Below are positions 39,373-45,646 of a stretch of 48,621 nt of DNA, piece by piece; the stretch's first letter is position 1; every line of letters begins with the position of its first letter. The translations under genes and the position numbers were made by a program. Under the pieces are notes generated by a model that worked only from the letters and a program-made list of their open reading frames with translations, was not told where the DNA came from and did not search any database. The stretch comes from Streptomyces anulatus (GTDB taxonomy: Bacteria; Actinomycetota; Actinomycetes; Streptomycetales; Streptomycetaceae), in contig NZ_JOEZ01000045.1 of assembly GCF_000721175.1 (NCBI RefSeq), positions 1-48,621 on the forward strand, given 5' to 3'.

Positions 39373-39942
39373 CTACGTCGCGGCCAGCTCCGGCACTTCG
39401 AGAACTTCCGCCACCCGGCGAGCCATCAAGGCCACCTGCGGCGGCAGATAGCTGTCCAGCGAGTCGACGTCCTCGCACAGCCGCGCCTTCAGCCCGTGCA
39501 GGACCGCCTCGGTGAACAGCCTCTGCGGGTCGTCCTCCGGACGCTGCGCCCGCTCAGCCTCGAGCTGGCCTTCGCGGTGCTCCTCACGGTTCGTCGACGC
39601 TCGCATCGCCTCGTACGAGAGCGCCTCGCCCAGCAGGCCCGCTACGTGCGCGCGGCTTTCCTCCTGCGGTCCGGCGGAACGGAGCTCCTGCTGACCGACC
39701 TGGAGGTAGCTCTGCAGCGTCTCGGGAGCCATACCGGTGCGCTCGCAGTACGCCGCGATCAACATGGCCACGAAGTTCATGGTGTCGGCCGCGTCCGTGG
39801 CGCGGTACAGCGTCATCCGCTTCCAGGTGTGCGCCTGGTCGGGCTCGGTGTACCGCAGCACCTCCTGGCAGTTCTGCACGCCCTCGGAGACCAGCTGGTG
39901 GATCGCCCGGCGCAGCGGCTCAGGCATCGGGGTGGTGTTCAT
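39373..39942 (-). CDS. Conserved hypothetical protein (189 aa)
   Basis: ATG 39942 on the minus strand. Product is all-helical: PEPLRRAIHQLVSEGVQNCQE, DAADTMNFVAMLIAAYCERTG, LQSYLQVGQQELRSAGPQE, then a charged ERAQRPEDDPQRLFTEAVLH and a C-terminal VALMARRVAEVLEVPELAA. No membrane segment long enough to be certain and no zinc motif. It stands alone, divergent from the DUF6879 cassette; function unknown. Confidence 0.65.
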   Translation of the reverse strand: MNTTPMPEPLRRAIHQLVSEGVQNCQEVLRYTEPDQAHTWKRMTLYRATDAADTMNFVAMLIAAYCERTGMAPETLQSYLQVGQQELRSAGPQEESRAHVAGLLGEALSYEAMRASTNREEHREGQLEAERAQRPEDDPQRLFTEAVLHGLKARLCEDVDSLDSYLPPQVALMARRVAEVLEVPELAAT

Positions 39943-40016
39943 GGCCGCACGGTAGGGGGAGTGCCTCTCACCTCACGGTAGTTGCGGCCCCCGGTCACCC
40001 GGACGGATCAGAAGCA

Positions 40017-40053
40017 CCGGGCAGCCGACGCGCTCTTGACGTCCGCTGCCCGG
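40017..40053. other. 9-bp inverted repeat between divergent genes
   Basis: CCGGGCAGC (40017-40025) and GCTGCCCGG (40045-40053). Being upstream of both 39942 (minus) and 40105 (plus), it is more likely an operator or insulating hairpin than a terminator. Confidence 0.4.
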
Positions 40054-40104
40054 CGCGGGACGGTCGGCGCAACTACGCGCAACTGAGTCCCAGGGGAGTA
40101 CGTG

Positions 40105-40383
40105 ATGACGTTACGGTTCGTCGGGATCGACCCCAACACCGGCGGTGAGGGATCAGCGACGGTGTGGGTGGAAGAGGAGAGCGCGGACCTGGTCCTCCAG
40201 GGCGAGGAAGCCGACGCCCTCCTCAAGTCCCTGGTCGGCTCCACCGAGTGGGTGCCCGGCCACAAGACGGGGATCCCGCCGCACGAGCGGGTGATCCGGA
40301 TTCCGTTCCACATGGTGCAGATCTTGAGGGAGGCGTGCGATGCCGCTGAACGCGCAGCAGCTGAACACCGCGACGTTCGCTGA
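40105..40383 (+). CDS. Small acidic protein preceding the DUF6879 gene
   Basis: ATG 40105, 7 nt after GGAG; GTG 40102 is too close to the ribosome binding site. 92 residues: TLRFVGIDPNTGGEGSATVWVEEESADLVLQGE, shown in part as VGIDPNTGGEGSATVW, then a helix-rich end PFHMVQILREACDAAERAAAEH. This short gene regularly precedes DUF6879 genes in Streptomyces as far as I know the context. It overlaps the next gene by 44 nt in a different frame. Confidence 0.7.
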   Translation: MTLRFVGIDPNTGGEGSATVWVEEESADLVLQGEEADALLKSLVGSTEWVPGHKTGIPPHERVIRIPFHMVQILREACDAAERAAAEHRDVR

Positions 40384-40894
40384 GCTGCTCGCCGACACCC
40401 ACCACACGGCGGTCCACCTGGAGATGCGTGACCTGTACGCCGTCGGTGACGAGACGGACGACTACGCCGCCTTCCTGGCCACCGGCGTCCCCAACCTCGA
40501 CCCGGCCCGCTCCTTCTGGCCGCAGTGGATGCCGCTCGTGAAGGACGCGGTCGCCCGCGGCGTGGTGATGCGCCGGGCCCGGATCGTCTCCGAGCCGGTC
40601 ACCGACTACATCCGCTACGAGCACGCCATCACCCCGCTCAACCTCCAGGCCGGGGAAGACGTGCGCTGGCTGCCCCGCCGCCGCGCGAGCGACATCGCGC
40701 TGCCCGGCAACGACTTCTGGCTCCTGGACGACCGGCTCGTGCAGTTCCACCACTTCACCGGCACCGGCGACTGGGCCACCGACGGCAAGGAACGCACCAC
40801 CGACCCGGCCGCCGTCGCGCTCTGCCGCGCCGCCTTCGAGACCGTGTGGGAGCGCGGTGTCCCGCACGAGAAGTACACCGTCCAGAACCACTGA
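40340..40894 (+). CDS. DUF6879 family protein
   Basis: 184 residues. FAELLADTHHTAVHLEMRD, WPQWMPLVKDAVARGVVMRR, RIVSEPVTDYIRYEHAITPL, GEDVRWLPRRRASDIALPGN and DFWLLDDRLVQFHHFTGTG are the successive conserved blocks of DUF6879, a streptomycete family normally encoded next to Scr1/DUF5753 regulators and thought of as the partner (toxin-like) protein. The fold appears complete. The start ATG 40340 lies inside the preceding gene. The next gene follows after 10 nt, so the three form an operon. Confidence 0.88.
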   Translation: MPLNAQQLNTATFAELLADTHHTAVHLEMRDLYAVGDETDDYAAFLATGVPNLDPARSFWPQWMPLVKDAVARGVVMRRARIVSEPVTDYIRYEHAITPLNLQAGEDVRWLPRRRASDIALPGNDFWLLDDRLVQFHHFTGTGDWATDGKERTTDPAAVALCRAAFETVWERGVPHEKYTVQNH

Positions 40895-40904
40895 GCAGAG
40901 CACC

Positions 40905-41753
40905 GTGAGCGCATCCCCATCGTCCAGCGCACAGGCCGCCCGCGAGGCCCTGGCCGTGCGCCTCAGCCACCTGCGCAAGGACGCCGGCCTTTCCGGGAAG
41001 GACCTCTCCGCCCGGTGCGGCTGGCACCCGGCGAAGACCACCCGCATCCAGAAGGCCGACGCCCCGCCCTCCGACGCGGACATCCGCGCCTGGTGCGCGG
41101 CGTGCGGCGCGGACGACCAGGCCGACGACCTCATCGCCACCGCCCGCGCCGTCGACTCCATGTACCTGGAGTGGCGCCGCCTCCATAAGGACGGGATGCG
41201 CAAGGTCCAGCAGAACTGGAACACCCTGCACGAACGGACCCGCCTCTGCCGGGTCTACGTCTCCAACGTCTTCCCGGGCTTCTTCCAGACCCCCGGCTTC
41301 GCCACCGCCCTGATGAGCCAGATCACGACGTTCCAGGGGACGCCGAACGACGTCTCCGAAGCCGTCGCCGCCCGGGTCGCGCGCTCCCGGTACCTCTACG
41401 AGGGCGGGCACCGCTACGTCGTGCTCATGGAGGAGTCCGTCCTGCGCTACCGCACCGCCGACCCCGAGGCGATGCGCGGGCAGCTGCGCCACCTCCTGGC
41501 GGTGATGCCGCTCGCCTCGGTCTCGCTGGGCATCATCCCGTTCACCGCACAGCGCACCGTCTGGCCGCTGGAGGCGTTCTACCTCCACGACGACACCGTG
41601 GCCGTGGTGGAGACGCTGACGGCGGAGATCAAGGTGACGCAGCCGCGCGAGCTCGCTGACTACGCCAGGGCGTTCGCCGGCCTCGCGGAGTTGGCCGTGT
41701 ACGGCGACGCCGCCCGTGACCTCATCGCGGCCGCGACCGACGCCCTGGAGTGA
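40905..41753 (+). CDS. XRE-type regulator with Scr1/DUF5753 domain
   Basis: 282 residues from GTG 40905. N-terminal helix-turn-helix: LAVRLSHLRKDAGLSGKDLSARCGWHPAKTTRIQ. From residue 95 on, the DUF5753 (Scr1) ligand-like domain: YLEWRRLHKDGMRKVQQNW, RVYVSNVFPGFFQTPGFATA, YRTADPEAMRGQLRHLL, PLASVSLGIIPF and YLHDDTVAVVETLTAEI. These proteins act as antitoxin-like repressors of neighbouring small genes. Here the partner appears to be DUF6879 rather than the more common DUF397. A promoter with tandem repeats follows the gene. Confidence 0.88.
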   Translation: MSASPSSSAQAAREALAVRLSHLRKDAGLSGKDLSARCGWHPAKTTRIQKADAPPSDADIRAWCAACGADDQADDLIATARAVDSMYLEWRRLHKDGMRKVQQNWNTLHERTRLCRVYVSNVFPGFFQTPGFATALMSQITTFQGTPNDVSEAVAARVARSRYLYEGGHRYVVLMEESVLRYRTADPEAMRGQLRHLLAVMPLASVSLGIIPFTAQRTVWPLEAFYLHDDTVAVVETLTAEIKVTQPRELADYARAFAGLAELAVYGDAARDLIAAATDALE

Positions 41754-41759
41754 ACTTCC

Positions 41760-41808
41760 GCAATTTCCAGCAATTTTCTTGAGGCCGGAGCGGCAGCCTC
41801 CGTAGCGT
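41760..41808 (+). promoter_or_regulatory. Promoter with tandem GCAATTT repeats
   Basis: GCAATTTCCA (41760-41769) and GCAATTTTCT (41770-41779) are direct 10-bp repeats, one helical turn apart, directly upstream of -35 TTGAGG (41779-41784), an 18-nt spacer and -10 TAGCGT (41803-41808). The AT-rich repeats contrast with the GC-rich surroundings and may be the binding site for the Scr1-type regulator just upstream. Confidence 0.65.
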
Positions 41809-41852
41809 CGAACGACACCGACGCGACCACTCAGCACACGGAGGCGGTGCCC

Positions 41853-42035
41853 ATGAGCGCACCCACACCCGCCGGACCCGCACCCGACGGACCCGGCCTC
41901 CAACCGCCCGACTTCGGCCGACCTTCCCCCGCGCTACTCGAGCGCGCGGTACGTGGCTACGCGCGCTTTCTCACCGACTCGGCCGCCGGCCCCGGCGACT
42001 ACGACCAGGCCGACGACGCGGCGGACATGCGGTGA
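41853..42035 (+). CDS. Small acidic protein (60 aa)
   Basis: ATG 41853 after GGAGG. Product: a Pro/Gly-rich head, then PSPALLERAVRGYARFLTDS and an acidic tail PGDYDQADDAADMR. The GTG of the next gene overlaps its stop (42032-42035). Typical small partner gene of the Scr1/DUF6879 cassettes. Function unknown. Confidence 0.65.
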   Translation: MSAPTPAGPAPDGPGLQPPDFGRPSPALLERAVRGYARFLTDSAAGPGDYDQADDAADMR

Positions 42036-42538
42036 GCGGGGCCCACGCCGCGCTCCACGACCCCCAGGGCCTGCTGGACGCCGAACTACCGCTGGACCGC
42101 GCCCCGCACGAGGCACTCGTCACGGCCGTCCTCGCCTGGAAGGCCCCGGACCTCGCACCCCGCGATTATGAGCAGATCGCCCTCCAGCTCACCGGGCACG
42201 CCCGCGAGCTCGCCGCCGACGTCCGGCGTCTCGTTGCCGTCCTGCCCAAGAGTGACGGCCGCGGCGCCCTCGCCGAAGTCGTCCTTCGCGAAGCCGACGG
42301 CCGCCTCTCCGCCCCACTCAAAGGCACCGCGTGCTGCGTCCAGAAGCGCGCCCGCCTCGTACAGGCTCTCTACACCCGGCTGGACCGCCTCACCGCCCCC
42401 CCCGGCCACCCCCTAGCGCCGCCGGAGGACCGTTGGCAAGGATTTGCAGGGCTGGTCGCGAGACGGACATGTCAGGGCTCCGCCGAACGTGCCGTAGTCG
42501 GCCGTTCGCTCAAACAGGGTGAAGCTCGTCGGTGGTGA
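42032..42538 (+). CDS. Helical protein, partner of the 41853 gene
   Basis: GTG 42032. The 168-residue protein is helical and Leu-rich: LDRAPHEALVTAVLAWKAP, DYEQIALQLTGHARELAADVRR, VVLREADGRLSAPLKGT, CVQKRARLVQALYTRLDRLT. This is the part conserved-looking; after residue 125 the sequence becomes irregular (PPEDRWQGFAGLVARRTCQG), as if the original stop had been lost, and it ends only 94 nt before the Pycsar cyclase. The junction may mark where the Pycsar segment was inserted. Confidence 0.7.
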   Translation: MSGAHAALHDPQGLLDAELPLDRAPHEALVTAVLAWKAPDLAPRDYEQIALQLTGHARELAADVRRLVAVLPKSDGRGALAEVVLREADGRLSAPLKGTACCVQKRARLVQALYTRLDRLTAPPGHPLAPPEDRWQGFAGLVARRTCQGSAERAVVGRSLKQGEARRW

Positions 42539-42632
42539 ACCAGGGATCTTCGGTCTGGCGAAAAGGAGGACCGCTGTCAGTGCGGGCGAGTACTTTCCTG
42601 CCAAAGCGCACGCAAGAGACAGAAGGTCATCC

Positions 42633-43346
42633 ATGGCACTTGGCGACGACATCCGCTCCGATCTGGACAAGATGGTGGGCAACCCTTGGAGCATCCGGAA
42701 CGGCAACGTCGTTCCGGGCACGGACGACGTAGGGCTCTACAACAACGACGCGGTCAAGCTGGAAGCCGTCTACCTCTACGCCGACCTCCTGGGTTCCACC
42801 AAGCTGGCCCGCGACTTCACCCCCGAGGTCGCCGGCAAGGTAATCCGTTCCTCGCTGCGCACCGCGTCCACGATCATCAAGAAGTTCGACGGCGAGATCC
42901 GCAGCTACGACGGCGACCGCGTCATGGGGATCTTCATCGGCGACTCCAAGAACACCAACGCCGGAACGGTTGCACTGAAGATCAACGCCGCGATGCAGGA
43001 GATCGTCCAGCCTGCCCTCTACGCCAAGCTGCCGATTCTGCAGAGCAAGGGCTACCTGCCTCGAATGTGTGTCGGGGTCGCATCCGGGGAGGCGTTCATC
43101 GCGCGAGCCGGCGTACGGGGCAGCAGCGACCTGGTATCTATCGGCCGAGCCCCGAACGTTGCCGCCAAGCTCAGTGACATCCGCGAGCCGGGGCACTACC
43201 GGACGTACATCACCACGCAGGTCTACCACAGGCTTAGAGAAGACGTGAAGTTTTCCGAGGGCGCCAACATGTGGGAGGAGCGCAGTGCCGAGGTCGGCGG
43301 GGAACAGATGACGATCTTCCGATCCAATTACCGGTGGTCGGTATGA
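42633..43346 (+). CDS. pycC: Pycsar pyrimidine nucleotide cyclase PycC
   Basis: 237 residues from ATG 42633 (AGAAGG upstream). Class III cyclase domain: VYLYADLLGSTKLARDF with metal-binding D51, GEIRSYDGDRVMGIFIGD with D93/D95, VGVASGEAFIARAGVRG and LVSIGRAPNVAAKLSDIRE. The N-terminal DDIRSDLDKMV and the C-terminal MWEERSAEVGGEQMTIFRSN are the surrounding elements of PycC proteins. PycC makes cyclic UMP or cyclic CMP on phage infection, and the product activates the effector in the same operon. The next gene overlaps by ATGA and encodes the transmembrane effector. Which nucleotide is made cannot be told from the sequence alone. Confidence 0.88.
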   Translation: MALGDDIRSDLDKMVGNPWSIRNGNVVPGTDDVGLYNNDAVKLEAVYLYADLLGSTKLARDFTPEVAGKVIRSSLRTASTIIKKFDGEIRSYDGDRVMGIFIGDSKNTNAGTVALKINAAMQEIVQPALYAKLPILQSKGYLPRMCVGVASGEAFIARAGVRGSSDLVSIGRAPNVAAKLSDIREPGHYRTYITTQVYHRLREDVKFSEGANMWEERSAEVGGEQMTIFRSNYRWSV

Positions 43347-43867
43347 CTGCGCCAGAGCTGGCCCCGGCCGAGGCTCACGCGAGAGCCGTCGAGACTGCCT
43401 GGCGGATCCATGCGGAGCTCGGCAGTTGGACAGCGAAGGTGGACGCTAAGGCGTCCTTCGCGCTCACCCTTGAATCGGCGGCAACCGCTGGCGTCATCGC
43501 GCTCTCAACCGACGACCACGTCCTCGCAAACCTTCACGGATGGGGTACCCGCTCTCTTCTTTGGATCGGGACCATTCTCATACTTACCTCTGGCGTCTTT
43601 TCGATGCTGGTCGTTGTCCCCCGCCTCCGCGCCCGAAAGGTCAGAGCGGAAGCCCCCTCGAACTTCATCTACTTCGGCCATCTCATGCACCGAGAGTCCG
43701 CCGAACTCACCACAGCCCTGAAGCAGGCGGACATACTTCCGGTGCTGAGCCGCCAGCTCATCGCAATGAGCAAGATCGCGTGGGGCAAGCACCGCCATGT
43801 CCAGATGTCCTTCAGCATCTTCGCAGTGGGCGCCACCCTCGTCTTCCTTGCAGGGTTGCTTAACTGA
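43343..43867 (+). CDS. pycTM: Pycsar transmembrane effector PycTM
   Basis: 174 residues, translation coupled to pycC by ATGA. Plan: N-terminal helix (ETAWRIHAELGSWTAKVDAK), then D-x-K-A-S-F leading into the first membrane segment (ALTLESAATAGVIAL), a second (LLWIGTILILTSGVFSMLVVV), a cytoplasmic helical region (FGHLMHRESAELTTALKQAD) and a final C-terminal membrane segment (FSIFAVGATLVFLAGLL). This is the known PycTM plan: cyclic-pyrimidine binding would trigger membrane damage and cell death. The membrane protein at 32398 has the same outline. Confidence 0.8.
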   Translation: MTAPELAPAEAHARAVETAWRIHAELGSWTAKVDAKASFALTLESAATAGVIALSTDDHVLANLHGWGTRSLLWIGTILILTSGVFSMLVVVPRLRARKVRAEAPSNFIYFGHLMHRESAELTTALKQADILPVLSRQLIAMSKIAWGKHRHVQMSFSIFAVGATLVFLAGLLN

Positions 43868-43932
43868 CCCGATCACCACAACAGGCCACGGCACGCCGCT
43901 CGTCGCGGCCTGGATGAGGGAGCGGCCCGAAG

Positions 43933-44020
43933 ATCCCAGGCCCTACGCACTCGCACTGGGACGCGATGCCGTGGCTCGGAACCCCCGGCATCGCGTCCCA
44001 GTGCGTGTAGGGCCTGGGAT
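43933..44020. repeat. Long hairpin element, copy 1
   Basis: Left arm 43933-43970 and right arm 43987-44020 pair over about 34 bp with a 4-nt bulge; loop GTGGCTCGGAACCCCC. The right half plus the following 70 bp (to about 44090) is similar in direct orientation to the copy at 45095-45265. Between the two copies lies the second cyclase. Could act as a terminator between convergent genes, but its length and duplication point to a mobile or recombination-derived element. Confidence 0.7.
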
Positions 44021-44127
44021 GGGTGCCGCTGCCCCGGGGTCCTTCGCCGATCTCTCGCGGTTGATCACCAGTCATCGCCGGTAGGGCCAGCAGGAGCCGG
44101 GCTAGCTCTGTAGGCCATTGGCTTCGC

Positions 44128-44841
44128 TCACGGAGTCCTCGACCAGGTCGACTTGTATACGGTGATCGTCTGTCCGCCAACCTCACGGGTGTACGGACCT
44201 GCCCACATCAACTTTTTCGTACTGGAGTATTTGGCACTGTCCAACATGCCGTTGAAAACGTCCTCGGTAATGTAGCTGTGGTTGTTCCCGTTGCGGATGT
44301 CGCTGAGTTTGGCTGCCACATTGGGCGCACGGCCGATAGAGACAAGGTCGTTGTTCCCACGCACGCCGCCTCGGACAATTAGTGCCGTACCGGTGTCGAT
44401 ACCGACGCAGTGCTTAACCTGAAACCCCCGAGTTACGATTGAGGACAGGTTGGCCTCGACTTTGGGGCGAACAATTTTCGTCACTACGTGATTGATCTTG
44501 AGCGCGCAGTCAGCGGCGGCTGTGTTCTTGGTGCCCCCCATGAAGATTGCCATGACCCGGTCCCCATCGAAACTGCGGATCTCGCCCCCACACGCCCTGA
44601 TGACCCTACAAGTGGCATCGAGATAGGCCCGGATGACTTTGGCTGCGGTTGTGCGGCTAAAGTCCCTGGCCAATCCAGTGGAATCCGCCAAGTCTGCATA
44701 GAGGTAAACGGCATTGACCTCGACGGCACCGTTCCCCAAAGCGACGGTGTCGGTGGAGGGGACTGCTGTCCCCTTGCGGCTGTTCCAGTCGGAACAAACA
44801 ACCTTCGTGACAGCCGCGCTGATGTCGTCAGCGAGCCCCAT
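44128..44841 (-). CDS. Second Pycsar-type nucleotide cyclase, orphan
   Basis: 237 residues on the minus strand, ATG 44841 after GGGGG (GCTGGGGGCACC). It matches PycC at 42633 from end to end: MGLADDISAAVTKVV, VYLYADLADSTGLARDF (D50), GGEIRSFDGDRVMAIFMGG, VGIDTGTALIVRGGVRG, LVSIGRAPNVAAKLSDIR and MWAGPYTREVGGQTITVYKS. By eye roughly half of the residues agree. All catalytic elements are intact. There is no effector gene on either side on its own strand; the nearest is the convergent pycTM 260 bp away. It is bracketed by the two hairpin-element copies, suggesting it arrived as a unit. Confidence 0.85.
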   Translation of the reverse strand: MGLADDISAAVTKVVCSDWNSRKGTAVPSTDTVALGNGAVEVNAVYLYADLADSTGLARDFSRTTAAKVIRAYLDATCRVIRACGGEIRSFDGDRVMAIFMGGTKNTAAADCALKINHVVTKIVRPKVEANLSSIVTRGFQVKHCVGIDTGTALIVRGGVRGNNDLVSIGRAPNVAAKLSDIRNGNNHSYITEDVFNGMLDSAKYSSTKKLMWAGPYTREVGGQTITVYKSTWSRTP

Positions 44842-45253
44842 GGTGCCCCCAGCCTGAGACGAAACAAGAGGGTGAAATCTAACAGGAACCGCTGACAACA
44901 CGGCAGTTGATGCAATATGCAGCCGTTTCCACACCCATCACACGCCCGAGTGTGAAGACCGTTCGGCCTGCTGGCAGGCATCGCCTGCTGAGTTCCAAAA
45001 CCGTGCATACTTCGCCTGGGCCCTCCGCTCGCGGCTGGCCCATCCACCGAACCGCTCCGGGCCCAGATAGCTCCGCCGGGGCTGAGCCCGAAACCCCAGG
45101 GGTTACACGCACACCAGTGCGATGCCGCAGCTCAGAACCCCCGGGCATCGCACCCCAGTGCGTGTAGGACCTGGGAGCGGCACCATGGCCCCGGACAGCG
45201 AAGTACCTCGAGCGCCCGTGCGCCCGGGGTCCTGTCGCCTCTCTCACCGCCGC
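44842..45253. other. Intergenic region with hairpin element copy 2
   Basis: No gene. The first 200 bp form the upstream region of the second cyclase; AT-rich stretches near 44870-44920 may contain its promoter. The rest holds the second copy of the hairpin element. Confidence 0.5.
45095..45176. repeat. Long hairpin element, copy 2
   Basis: Left arm from 45095, right arm to 45176; the loop GCAGCTCAGAACCCCC is nearly identical to that of copy 1, and GGCATCGC..CCCAGTGCGTGTAGG.CCTGGGA is shared. The similarity continues to about 45265, so it reaches over the 3' end of the next gene; in copy 1 a matching stop context (GACTGGTGA on the minus strand) remains near 44067. Confidence 0.7.
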
Positions 45254-45646
45254 TCACCAGCCGTCAGGAGCACTGCCCACCCACGCGATCGGCCGGCCCT
45301 CGCTGGTGCGGCCCCAGTGCGGTTCCTCCATCGACGTCTCGTGCCCGTCGGGCAGGACGCAGATCCGCCCCCAGCGGCCGTGCTTGCCCGCACAGAGCCC
45401 GGCGAGGCCGCCCGCGTCGCCTTCCGCCACGGCCTGGTCGTAGCGGTCCTGGAACGGCTGGAGACGGGCGCCCAGCTCCATGCCCATCTCCGCCCTCTCC
45501 ACCCGCTCCCGCGCCTCCTGGACGCCGGGGTCGGACAGCACAGCCGAGATGACGTCCTCCGCCTCCGCGAAGGCCCTGGTGCGGGCGTGCCGCCGCACGG
45601 CGTCCCGCACCCGCTGATCCCCGGCCTCGTGCTCGTCCGTGCTCAT
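45254..45646 (-). CDS. Small acidic helical protein coupled to the helicase
   Basis: ATG 45646 shares one base with the helicase stop (TGATG), so it is translated from the same message. The 130-residue product is helical: STDEHEAGDQRVRDAVRRHA, EAEDVISAVLSDPGVQEARE, MELGARLQPFQDRYDQAVAE, then CAGKHGRWGRICVLPDGHET, where the Cys-His pairs form a short zinc-like turn, and a Trp end. Downstream partner of the telomere-proximal helicase; role unknown. Confidence 0.75.
   Translation of the reverse strand: MSTDEHEAGDQRVRDAVRRHARTRAFAEAEDVISAVLSDPGVQEARERVERAEMGMELGARLQPFQDRYDQAVAEGDAGGLAGLCAGKHGRWGRICVLPDGHETSMEEPHWGRTSEGRPIAWVGSAPDGW

Noticed and set aside
44879..45247. Minus-strand ORF upstream of the second cyclase as a possible effector
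   Set aside because: No membrane segment, no effector domain, no ribosome binding site; it reads through the hairpin repeat.
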